NCBI RefSeq assembly: GCF_014652395.1
Contig: NZ_BMYS01000004.1
Span: 47,226 to 111,225, forward strand
DNA from: Advenella faeciporci
GTDB lineage: Bacteria; Pseudomonadota; Gammaproteobacteria; Burkholderiales; Burkholderiaceae_B
Direction of reading: 5' to 3'
DNA length: 64,000 nucleotides
The notes beneath the pieces were generated by a model. That model did no database searches. It worked only from the letters and a program-made list of their open reading frames with translations, and was not told where the DNA came from. Shown here piece after piece: positions 38,476-45,803 of this stretch; the first letter of the stretch is position 1; each line of letters begins with the position of its first letter. A program made the translations under genes and the position numbers.

Positions 38476-39858
38476 TCAGGCAAAAATCACGTCCAGGGTG
38501 ACGCGAATATTATCCTGCTGCTCCAGCCCGGACAACGCCTTAAACAAGGGCTGGGCCTTGCCGGCAATGCCCGTATGGTTTTGCCAGATCTGCAGGCAAT
38601 CCATGAATTTGGCTTTCAGTGTTTCGGCATCAAGTGGTAAATTGGCATGCCCTATCGGGTAACGGATATTACCCGAATCAAATACACGGCCATCCTTCAA
38701 TTCAATAACAACCCGGTCGTGCAAGGCGAAAGCGGTATCTGCCGGATCAAGCTCATCGGTAATTGCGATGCGTATCTTCGGATAGAGAGATTGCAGATCG
38801 GCTCTTTTGACAAAATCATCACTAAGCTCTGCCAACCCCACTTTACGAACCAGCAATGCGCAGGCAATATCAAATTCAAGACTGAACTTGGCTTCAAGCC
38901 CTGTTTCAGGGCATGGGTTCCTTAGCATGGATGCCTGCGGCTGGCCAATGGTGGCGACAATGGACGTAATTTCTTCAAGATTAAAATTTTCTTTATTGAT
39001 AATGGCCAAGGTGCCGTCTATCACCCTGTGACCGGAATAACAAACCGGATATTGCTTGATATTCAATCCCTGCTGCACCAGCCGCCAGGTTTGACCCAAT
39101 GTGGCGGGTGTTTGGGTATCCACATTGCCGGCCAGCGAGGTGGCTTTCAGAAAACCGGCCCGATGCTCGAAAATATCCGGACAGGCGGTAATGCCGGCGC
39201 GGGCCAGTTCTACTGCCTCTATGGCCATGCTGGCTGCACGTCCTGCATGCAGGGGTTTGGTCATCGTACCGAAATTGGCCACCAGCCCACTGGCCATACT
39301 GGCAGCAATTCCCAAGGCATTGGCGATTAATTCCTGGGGCAAACGGCTTAAATACGCATAGGCGGCTGCCCCTGCCACGGTGCCGAAAATGGTGGTCGGG
39401 TGCCACCCCTTGATATGGTAGGGGTCTTTTTCACGGGTAAACAGTTCGGCCCACACCTCATACCCCAAAATATAGGCATTTAAAACCGCTTGTCCAGACG
39501 CCGACAGATGAATACCGCCCGTCATCACAACCGGCATCAGTACCGTGCTGGGATGCGCCGACATGGCTACATCGTCGTAATCAAGGGCATGCGCTGCGGT
39601 TGCCCACAGGCAAGCCGCCTGTTCCAGTGGCAAGTGTTTTTGTTTAAGAAAAGGCACCGCCACATCAGTTTGGCCATTGCCTGCCCGCTGGCCAAAATGC
39701 CTGGCCAGAATTTGCACCACCGGCTCTTCACTGCCGGCAAACATGCAAGCCATGCTGTCCATGATGCCAATTTTGGCCAGGCGATACGCCTCCGGATCAA
39801 CCGGATATTGATCAAACTGGTTAATAAAATGGACAATATCCTGCGTCAGACTACTCAT
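38476..39858 (-). CDS. MmgE/PrpD family protein
   Basis: 460 residues, full length for the family. Typical parts are IGIMDSMACMFAGSEEP, AHALDYDDVAMSAHPSTVLM, GWHPTTIFGTVAGAAAYAYL, SMASGLVANFGTMTKPLHAG and KQYPVCYSGHRVIDGTL. The family includes 2-methylcitrate dehydratase, cis-aconitate decarboxylase and iminodisuccinate epimerase, so it should act on a polycarboxylate, but no methylcitrate-cycle genes are here. AGGA precedes the ATG. It lies 26 bases after the enoyl-CoA hydratase gene and 61 bases before the CoA-transferase start. Confidence 0.92.
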   Translation of the reverse strand: MSSLTQDIVHFINQFDQYPVDPEAYRLAKIGIMDSMACMFAGSEEPVVQILARHFGQRAGNGQTDVAVPFLKQKHLPLEQAACLWATAAHALDYDDVAMSAHPSTVLMPVVMTGGIHLSASGQAVLNAYILGYEVWAELFTREKDPYHIKGWHPTTIFGTVAGAAAYAYLSRLPQELIANALGIAASMASGLVANFGTMTKPLHAGRAASMAIEAVELARAGITACPDIFEHRAGFLKATSLAGNVDTQTPATLGQTWRLVQQGLNIKQYPVCYSGHRVIDGTLAIINKENFNLEEITSIVATIGQPQASMLRNPCPETGLEAKFSLEFDIACALLVRKVGLAELSDDFVKRADLQSLYPKIRIAITDELDPADTAFALHDRVVIELKDGRVFDSGNIRYPIGHANLPLDAETLKAKFMDCLQIWQNHTGIAGKAQPLFKALSGLEQQDNIRVTLDVIFA

Positions 39859-39884
39859 TTTTCTTATCCTGAATAAAATTATGC

Positions 39885-40688
39885 TTATTTGCCTTTGAAG
39901 ACCGGCTTGCGTTTTTCATTGAAGGCAAGCACACCCTCATAACGATCCTCGGTTTCAACCAGATGGTTATAAGCTTCAACTTCAAAGCGATAAGCGGTAC
40001 GCAATTCCATTTGGCCGCCATAGCGCACGGATTTTTTGATTTGTTTCACCGAAAGCGGGGCATTACCGGCAATCACCGTTGCCGTTTCCAGTGCGGCGTC
40101 AAAAACAGCAGCGGGTTCGCAAACTTTATTCACCAGGCCCCATTCCAGCGCCTGTTCTGCCGTAAACGGTTTACCCGTCATGAGAATTTCCTTGGCACGC
40201 CGCTCACCAATCGCGCGCGGCAGGTTTTGTGTGCCGCCTGCCCCTGGCATGATGCCCAGGCCAACCTCGGGCAAGGCAAACCGGACATGGCTGCCAACAT
40301 AAATAAAATCGCAACTTAACGCCATTTCAAAACCGCCCCCGTAAGCATGTCCGTTAACAGCCGCAATCACGGGAACCGGCAAATCAACCAGCGTCCAGTA
40401 CATCCGTTCAAACAGTTCATGCTGCTTTTGCCATTGTTCACGGGTCATGCCATTGCGCTCTTTTAAATCGCCGCCAGCACAAAATATTTTTTCCTGTGCC
40501 CCCGTCAGAATAACGCAGCGAACCGGACCGGCATCGGCCGTCAGACGGTTCCATAAATCCAGTAAATCATGACCCATTTGCGTATTCAGCGAGTTGCCGG
40601 CAGACGGTCTGTTAAGGGTGACGACCAGGACGTGCTCATGACGCAGTTCGGTTGTTATTGTTTCGTATCCGGTTAATTCAAAAACCAT
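39885..40688 (-). CDS. Enoyl-CoA hydratase/isomerase (crotonase) family
   Basis: 267 residues. The oxyanion hole segment is FCAGGDLKERN near residue 69. Both catalytic glutamates are in place: AYGGGFEMALSCDFIYV and FALPEVGLGIMPGAGGTQNL. The C-terminus VLAFNEKRKPVFKGK is usual for hydratases. It is the first gene of the three-gene operon and divergent from the GntR regulator; AGGGAC precedes the ATG. It probably hydrates an unsaturated CoA thioester made after the CoA-transferase step. Confidence 0.93.
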   Translation of the reverse strand: MVFELTGYETITTELRHEHVLVVTLNRPSAGNSLNTQMGHDLLDLWNRLTADAGPVRCVILTGAQEKIFCAGGDLKERNGMTREQWQKQHELFERMYWTLVDLPVPVIAAVNGHAYGGGFEMALSCDFIYVGSHVRFALPEVGLGIMPGAGGTQNLPRAIGERRAKEILMTGKPFTAEQALEWGLVNKVCEPAAVFDAALETATVIAGNAPLSVKQIKKSVRYGGQMELRTAYRFEVEAYNHLVETEDRYEGVLAFNEKRKPVFKGK

Positions 40689-40864
40689 GTTTGTCCCTAT
40701 ATAAATTTATGTGCACAGGCATTAATATATTTACTTCGTTTTGTACGTACATTATAAATATTTATCAATTAAATTCAATTAAATCAATTACTTTAATAAT
40801 TTATAATTGTACGTATATTAAATATGAATTATGATCTTTCATCCAGACATTCACGAACCCGGCC
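40689..40864. promoter_or_regulatory. Divergent control region with paired TGTACGTA sites
   Basis: The region between the hydratase and GntR genes is highly AT-rich. Two related sites face each other: TTGTACGTACATTATAAAT at 40741-40759 and AATTTATAATTGTACGTATA at 40798-40817, forming a long inverted repeat with about 40 bases between. This is the expected place and form for autoregulatory binding by the GntR protein. Confidence 0.65.
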
Positions 40865-41653
40865 ATGCAACAAAAATCTGTTCCCCTGAAAAAACCCATC
40901 CCCAGGGAATCCGGCAACAAACGGATGCCCCGTTATGCATGGTTGCATCAAACCTTGCTCACGGATATTGAATCAGGCAAATATCCGGTAGGCAGCTATT
41001 TGCCAACCGAAGAACAATTAAGCATTATTTATGGCGTCAGCCGGCATACGGTTCGTGAAGCAACCCGTCGTCTGGCTGAAAAAGGAATGATTACCCGGTC
41101 TCCCAGTACCGGGACGGTTGTCAATTCGGCAACCCCCATACAAAACCAATCGGTCTATGTTTCAACCTTTGGTTCCATGAATGACTTAATGCTGTATACC
41201 GCCCAAACCCGCATTGAACCCTTTGCCCATGAAACCATACTGGCCGATCAGGACATAGCGCAGCAGCTGCTTGTACCGCTTAACGAAAAACTGGTCCGTT
41301 TACACGCCTATCGCAAACTGGTCAAGAATGATTTGCTGATTTCCTATTCACACATTTACCTGAATCCCGCTTTCAAAAGCCTTAAAAACCGGCTTAAAGG
41401 TAACCACCCCAGTGTTTTTGAGCTTTTAAAAACGGAATTCAGTCAGGAAATCGTGAAAGTTCACCAGGAAGTAGGAGCATGTCTTATGCCTCATCAAGGC
41501 ATACAGGCGCTGCAACTTAAACCAGATTGCCTTGCTTTACGTATTACCCGCGTTTATTTTGACAAATCAAACCGCCTGCTGGCGGCCTCAGACAACTTCT
41601 ATATTGAAAACAACTTCCGCCTGATTACCACATGGCAGAAAGAAAATGAGTAA
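40865..41653 (+). CDS. GntR family transcriptional regulator (HutC/UTRA type)
   Basis: 262 residues. The N-terminal winged helix has YPVGSYLPTEEQLSIIYGVS followed by RHTVREATRRLAEKGMI near residue 60. The C-terminal half (VRLHAYRKLVKNDLLISYSH to IENNFRLITTW) is a UTRA small-molecule domain. It should control the divergent catabolic operon and perhaps the Bug receptor gene that follows 68 bases downstream. The effector is probably the imported carboxylate or its CoA ester. Confidence 0.92.
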   Translation: MQQKSVPLKKPIPRESGNKRMPRYAWLHQTLLTDIESGKYPVGSYLPTEEQLSIIYGVSRHTVREATRRLAEKGMITRSPSTGTVVNSATPIQNQSVYVSTFGSMNDLMLYTAQTRIEPFAHETILADQDIAQQLLVPLNEKLVRLHAYRKLVKNDLLISYSHIYLNPAFKSLKNRLKGNHPSVFELLKTEFSQEIVKVHQEVGACLMPHQGIQALQLKPDCLALRITRVYFDKSNRLLAASDNFYIENNFRLITTWQKENE

Positions 41654-41721
41654 ACCAAAAGTTTAATTAAATAATGTTATTCAATAAAGAACTTATTCAT
41701 TCTTCCTTATGGAGACAATAT

Positions 41722-42690
41722 ATGAAGAAATTTATCGCTTCACTCTTACTTGGCTGCACACTTGCTACCGGTGCGGCATTCGCCGCTTACCCTGAAAAAA
41801 GCGTTCGTATTACGGTACCCTACCCAAGCGGTCAAACCACCGATGTGATTGCCCGCTTGCTGGCAGAACAGTTTTCAAAAGAACTGGGCCAGCCTTTTGT
41901 GGTTGAAAACAAAGGGGGTGCAGGCGGCATTATTGGTGTGGAAGCCGCCAAACGGGACAAACCCGATGGTTACAGCCTGTTGATTGCCGCATCAGGACCA
42001 TTGGGCATCAACCCTTCCCTATATACCAACCTGCCTTATGATCCAGTCAAAGACTTCACGGCCGTTGCCATGGTTTCAATGGTGCCTTTGTTTCTGGTGA
42101 CCCGTAGCGATTTCCCGGCAAATACGGTCCCGGAACTAATTGACCATATCAAAAAAAATCCGGGCAAAATCAATTATGGTTCAGGTGGCATTGGCTTAAC
42201 CAATCACTTAACCATGGAAATGTTCAAACAGGCTACCGACCTTAGCCTGCTGCACGTTCCCTACCGGGGTGCCACGGCCGCGGTGGCGGGCTTGGTGGGT
42301 GGTGATACCAGTGTCATGTTTGAAGCGGCTCCAGCTATCAAACCATTGGTCCAGGACGGGCGCCTGAAAGTATTTGCCGTTGCCAATAAAAGCGGTGCCC
42401 AGGCTTTTGAGGGCGTACAGCCACTGGATAAACTGGGTGTTCCCAACTTTGATGCCACTGCATGGATTGCATTGATTGCGCCAACCGGCACACCTGATGA
42501 AGCTATCCAGACATTAAATAAAACCATGAACAAAATTTTGCAGGATCCTGAGCTTAAAGCAAAACTGGCGACTATTGGCAATGAAGTTTTTATTGCCAGT
42601 CCGCAAGAAAGCCAGGCATTTATTAAAAAAGAAATTGAAAGTTGGGGTAAAGCTGCCAAAGCGGCAGGTGTTGAACCGGCAAAATTGTAA
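41722..42690 (+). CDS. Bug-family tripartite tricarboxylate transporter receptor
   Basis: 322 residues from ATG 41722, with GGAG seven bases upstream; the frame is open to 41674. Signal peptide KKFIASLLLGCTLATGAAFA, then the Bug signature YPEKSVRITVPYPSGQTTDV, ENKGGAGGIIGVEAAKRD and VPYRGATAAVAGLVGGDT. It binds a carboxylate in the periplasm. No TctA/TctB membrane genes are adjacent, so it is an orphan receptor, as is common in Alcaligenaceae. Placement behind the GntR gene links it to the PrpD/CoA-transferase operon. Confidence 0.94.
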   Translation: MKKFIASLLLGCTLATGAAFAAYPEKSVRITVPYPSGQTTDVIARLLAEQFSKELGQPFVVENKGGAGGIIGVEAAKRDKPDGYSLLIAASGPLGINPSLYTNLPYDPVKDFTAVAMVSMVPLFLVTRSDFPANTVPELIDHIKKNPGKINYGSGGIGLTNHLTMEMFKQATDLSLLHVPYRGATAAVAGLVGGDTSVMFEAAPAIKPLVQDGRLKVFAVANKSGAQAFEGVQPLDKLGVPNFDATAWIALIAPTGTPDEAIQTLNKTMNKILQDPELKAKLATIGNEVFIASPQESQAFIKKEIESWGKAAKAAGVEPAKL

Positions 42691-42916
42691 AACCGGGTTT
42701 TTCAGTTATTAAAGCCGGTTTTACGGCAATATTTTTTCAACACTGCATTTATCACGGGATATTGAATCCTCTGATGAATGCAGTTTTTTATTGGTCAAAA
42801 TTTATATTTTCAGAAAAATTTTGATAATTCAAAAAAACAGGTGTTTATGCCGATTTTGGGTTTTCTTTTATGTTATTAAACTTATTTATATATAAATGAT
42901 TAATAGACAGATGCTC

Positions 42917-43105
42917 TGTGGATAAGTCTGGTTACCCTATAATTTTCTTTATTTTCAATAATTTACAGCAAAATTTTGTTGTTTACTTATGCTCTTTTTA
43001 AAATTGGATAAAGTTGAACAAGTTATCCACAAAAATTCTAAGATCTGCTTATGAACTTTTCATACAAAAGTTATCCACAAATCATTTTCTTAGCAGTTAT
43101 CCACA
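42917..43105. repeat. Cluster of four consensus DnaA boxes
   Basis: TTATCCACA occurs three times on the + strand (43023, 43071, 43097) and once on the - strand (TGTGGATAA at 42917). Spacing between starts of the + boxes is 48 and 26 bases. A perfect nonamer is rare by chance, and four in under 200 bases is strongly non-random. The boxes are the high-affinity binding sites of the DnaA initiator. Confidence 0.92.
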
Positions 43106-43219
43106 GGTCGAATTTTCATTTTCCCCGTTTTTTTGAGCATTTTTTGACCAATTTAATGGATTAATTTGTAAAACAGGTTTTTGTATTTGAAAAAATTCGC
43201 ACAGCGATTATTTATATCT

Positions 43220-43242
43220 ATACATTTAAATGTATTGATATA
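43220..43242. promoter_or_regulatory. Palindrome and shared 10-mer upstream of sqr
   Basis: ATACATTTAAATGTAT at 43220-43235 is a perfect 16-base palindrome. It overlaps TATTGATATA (43233-43242), a 10-mer that also occurs at 45749-45758 before the persulfide dioxygenase gene. Both lie in the promoter zones of sulfur genes, so they may be operators of the adjacent ArsR-type regulator. This is inference. Confidence 0.45.
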
Positions 43243-43316
43243 TTTTTTGTTACAACTTATAATATTTGTGTAATCCGAGCTTTATTTTTTTACATAAATA
43301 TCAACAGGGAGATAAT

Positions 43317-44657
43317 ATGGCTTATACCAAGACAGGGTTATCTGCAGCAAGAAGGAAACTCATCAAAATCATGGGAGCTTCAGGTCTTGGCATGTCTGGC
43401 CTGGCTTCTGTTGCACAATTTGCTTCTGCTCAAACTATATTAAATAATAATGTTCGTATTGTGATTGCCGGCAGTGGTCTGGCGGGTCTGGCAGTTGCTT
43501 ACCGTTTACGCAAGCAGTTGCCCAATGCAAAAATCACCATTCTTGATGCCAAGAAAGAACATAATTACCAGCCAGGTTATACCCTGCTGGCAACAGGTAT
43601 CTGGAACTCAACCCAAAGTGTTCGTGATCGCAATGAACGCTTAATGCCACAAGGGGTTGAGTGGGTACAAGAGGCTGTAGGCGGTTTCGAACCCGAATTG
43701 AACCAGGTTCAAACCGTTTCGGGTAAAAAGTTTGACTACGATTATTTAATCGTGGCCACGGGACTGGTTTTCAGATACAACGAAATTGAAGGCATGGATA
43801 TTTCCGCGATTGGCCAAAATGGCGTGGGCAGTGTTTATCACAGTCCCGATGCGGCAGCCAATACCTGGAAAGCCATGGATGCATTTCGCCAGGAAGGCGG
43901 TCGTGCCGTGATGACATTGGCGCCCACGTTCATGAAATGTGCCGGCGCCCCCCTGAAAATGACCTTCATGGTGGCTGACCGGCTGGATGAAGCAGGTGTA
44001 AAAAGTAATTCACAGGTTGATTTTTTTGCGCCGTCCACGTCTATTTTCAGCGTAAAAACGGTAAATGATCTGGTGCTTGATCGATGGAAACAACTGCCGG
44101 TTAGCACCAATGTTCATTTCCACCGGAAATTGACAGGTGTTGACATCACGGCCAAAACCGCTTATTTCACTGATCAGGATGGGGCGGTTCATAAAGAAGA
44201 CTATGGTTTCCTGCATGTCGTGCCGCCCATGTATGCCCCCGATGCCGTAAACCAAAGCAGTCTGGTGGTTGCTGATGGCGTGCAAAAAGGCTGGCTGGAT
44301 GTAGACAAGGGAACCTTGCAGCATACCCGTTACCCGAATGTATTTGGATTGGGGGATGTAAACGGGACGCCACGCGGAAAAACAGCGGCCACTATCAAGA
44401 AAAGTGCGCCCATTATGGTGCATAACCTGTTGCAACACATGCAAGGTAAACCGGCAGACCAGCTATTTGATGGCTATACATCGTGCCCTATGCTGATTCG
44501 TCGCGGTTCGGCCTGGTTGGTTGAATTCAACTATGCCGGAGATCTTACCCCCACTATGCCGCTTATTGACCCCTTACAAGACAGTTACCTGGCCTGGTTC
44601 TTAGAGGACATGTTGTTAAAACCCGCTTATATGGCCGTTCTGAAAGGCAAGGCTTAG
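43317..44657 (+). CDS. sqr: Sulfide:quinone oxidoreductase (SQOR-like) with Tat-like leader
   Basis: 446 residues from ATG 43317, with AGGGAG five bases upstream. FAD motif VRIVIAGSGLAGLAVAYRLR near residue 44 and second dinucleotide segment DYLIVATGL. The redox cysteines appear in FMKCAGAPLKMTFMVADRL and GYTSCPMLIRRG, both matching the mitochondrial SQOR type rather than flavocytochrome c. The N-terminus has a twin-arginine-like signal (ARRKLIKIMGASGLGMSG, then SVAQFASAQ), so the enzyme may work on the periplasmic face, unlike most SQRs. It oxidises sulfide to persulfide or polysulfide and feeds electrons to quinone. Persulfide dioxygenase and an ArsR regulator are just downstream. Confidence 0.9.
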   Translation: MAYTKTGLSAARRKLIKIMGASGLGMSGLASVAQFASAQTILNNNVRIVIAGSGLAGLAVAYRLRKQLPNAKITILDAKKEHNYQPGYTLLATGIWNSTQSVRDRNERLMPQGVEWVQEAVGGFEPELNQVQTVSGKKFDYDYLIVATGLVFRYNEIEGMDISAIGQNGVGSVYHSPDAAANTWKAMDAFRQEGGRAVMTLAPTFMKCAGAPLKMTFMVADRLDEAGVKSNSQVDFFAPSTSIFSVKTVNDLVLDRWKQLPVSTNVHFHRKLTGVDITAKTAYFTDQDGAVHKEDYGFLHVVPPMYAPDAVNQSSLVVADGVQKGWLDVDKGTLQHTRYPNVFGLGDVNGTPRGKTAATIKKSAPIMVHNLLQHMQGKPADQLFDGYTSCPMLIRRGSAWLVEFNYAGDLTPTMPLIDPLQDSYLAWFLEDMLLKPAYMAVLKGKA

Positions 44658-44674
44658 TTTAAAAGGAGAGAATA

Positions 44675-45010
44675 ATGACTGAATTTTTACTGGGCCTGAA
44701 TATTCTATATGAGTGGTTTTTGTTAAGCCCCGTTTTGCCAGCAGTGATGGTGTTGCTGTTGCTTGCCGTTTATATATTGGCTTTGCTTAAAAAACCGCTT
44801 AACTGGAAAGGTGGCTGGCCATTAAGCTGGAAACTGGGTGCATTACTGGCCATTATTGCTTTTTTTGGCGTTCCCTGGTGGGTGGATTCTTCGGTTGCCG
44901 AATTGAAATATCTTCCCGATTGGTTAATGAATATTGCCATGGCAATAGGTATTGGCGCTTATGGTGCCTTGCTGGTGTGGCCATTGCTGGGAATGAAACG
45001 TAAGACCTGA
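44675..45010 (+). CDS. Small membrane protein downstream of sqr
   Basis: 111 residues with three predicted membrane helices (PAVMVLLLLAVYILALL, LGALLAIIAFFGVPWWV, MNIAMAIGIGAYGALLVW) and short charged loops. It begins 17 bases after sqr with GGAG before the ATG, so the two are co-transcribed. No family was recognised. A role as membrane anchor or quinone-side partner for the SQR, or in sulfur-compound transport, would fit the position but is speculation. Confidence 0.75.
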   Translation: MTEFLLGLNILYEWFLLSPVLPAVMVLLLLAVYILALLKKPLNWKGGWPLSWKLGALLAIIAFFGVPWWVDSSVAELKYLPDWLMNIAMAIGIGAYGALLVWPLLGMKRKT

Positions 45011-45063
45011 TTGATCCCGGGCGTAAATCCCCGTTTAATCCAGGACGGGGAATCCACTTGGCC

Positions 45064-45219
45064 ATAACTAATATTCAAGATTATTGTCCCGCTAATGGAA
45101 TTGATCAGTTCATTTCCAGTGAATCTGCGCTTAATATTCCTGCCGAAATGGTTCATTATGGTGTTAGCAAAGCCGCATTGCAGGGTGTTTCACGCGGGCT
45201 TGTTGAAAGCATTGCCTAA
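45064..45219 (+). pseudogene. Remnant of a short-chain dehydrogenase
   Basis: A 51-codon open stretch reads like the centre of an SDR: QFISSESALNIPAEMVHYGV followed by SKAALQGVSRGL. It contains the catalytic Ser and the Tyr-x-x-x-Lys of the active site (YGVSK), then a stop. A frameshifted continuation (VLTVNGNP at about 45221-45245) resembles the next SDR block. There is no start, no Rossmann N-terminus and no C-terminus, so it is a decayed gene fragment between the sqr pair and the regulator. Confidence 0.75.
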
Positions 45220-45273
45220 GGTGCTTACCGTTAACGGGAACCCCCGTCATTGGGTAAATTGTCTGGCTGTATA

Positions 45274-45317
45274 AAAAAGACTGACATCGATTTTACATGG
45301 ATGTCAGTCTTTTTTTG
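45274..45317. terminator. Bidirectional terminator between sqr unit and arsR-type gene
   Basis: AAAAAGACTGACATC / GATGTCAGTCTTTTTTT with a loop of about eleven bases gives a long stem with T-runs on both strands. It serves the sqr transcript from the left and the convergent regulator gene from the right. Confidence 0.9.
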
Positions 45318-45350
45318 TTTAAGCCGTTGGCAAGATGATTATGATGCCTG

Positions 45351-45659
45351 TTAGCTGGTTTCGACGTTGTCGCCAGAGCAGTAAATTTTGTACAGTGCGG
45401 CAATAATGGGTTCGGCATTTGCCGTACTTAAGCGGTAAGTCAGGGTGCGCTGGTCGCGCGTGAAGTCCACCACGTTTTCACTACGTAATTTAGCCAGATG
45501 ATTGGACATGGCAGTTTGGCTGATACCCACAATTTTGGTCAATTCGGTGACGTTACGCTCACCTTCAAGAAGTGTGCATAAAACCAGCAAACGGTGAGGA
45601 TGTGCAATGAGTTTTAAAAAGCGGGCAGCTTTTTCGGCACTGGCAGCCATGTCTTGCAT
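45351..45659 (-). CDS. ArsR-family sulfide/persulfide-responsive repressor (BigR/YgaV-like)
   Basis: 102 residues. Winged-helix core is RNVTELTKIVGISQTAMSNH. Two cysteines, Cys28 (HRLLVLCTLLEGE) and Cys94 (LYKIYCSGD), occupy the positions of the sensing pair of BigR, SqrR and YgaV, which form a disulfide or polysulfide bridge and release DNA when reactive sulfur is present. No arsenic-type cysteine cluster is seen. It is divergent from the persulfide dioxygenase gene and convergent with sqr, so control of both is expected. Confidence 0.88.
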   Translation of the reverse strand: MQDMAASAEKAARFLKLIAHPHRLLVLCTLLEGERNVTELTKIVGISQTAMSNHLAKLRSENVVDFTRDQRTLTYRLSTANAEPIIAALYKIYCSGDNVETS

Positions 45660-45803
45660 GATGGGCTCGTATAATTGAATAATTCTGTGATTATAGACTT
45701 AAGCATAATATTAATCAATAAACATCAATATATTTGAATTTCATGATTTATTGATATAATAGCGGCAAGACTATTATTTCCCTATTACAGGAGTGCCCCG
45801 TCC
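45660..45803. promoter_or_regulatory. Divergent promoter/operator between regulator and persulfide dioxygenase
   Basis: AT-rich 144 bases. An inverted repeat ATCAATAAA (45714-45722) / TTTATTGAT (45747-45755) with 24 bases between, and TATTGATATA at 45749-45758, shared with the sqr upstream region, are candidate operator elements. ACAGGAGTG around 45787 is the ribosome-binding site of the dioxygenase gene. Confidence 0.55.

Larger units (their letters stand above)
42691..43316. other. Candidate chromosomal replication origin (oriC-like)
   Basis: 626 bases with no gene. Four exact TTATCCACA boxes lie at 42917-42925 (-), 43023-43031 (+), 43071-43079 (+) and 43097-43105 (+), with a weaker 7/9 box at 43003-43011 (-). 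They are flanked by very AT-rich DNA at 42780-42910 and 43106-43260, suitable as unwinding elements. In several hand-counted 60-base lines, the + strand has C at least equal to G to the left (42001-42060: C20, G8; 17221-17280: C24, G14) and G above C to the right (53581-53640: G19, C10; 51361-51420: G19, C12), although lines near the region are mixed. No dnaA or dnaN is in the window. A DnaA-titration locus is the alternative. Confidence 0.75.

Noticed and set aside
42691-43316. Reading frame just before sqr (43266-43316) as part of the protein
   Set aside because: The region lacks a ribosome-binding site, and the ATG at 43317 has one and begins the Tat-like signal.
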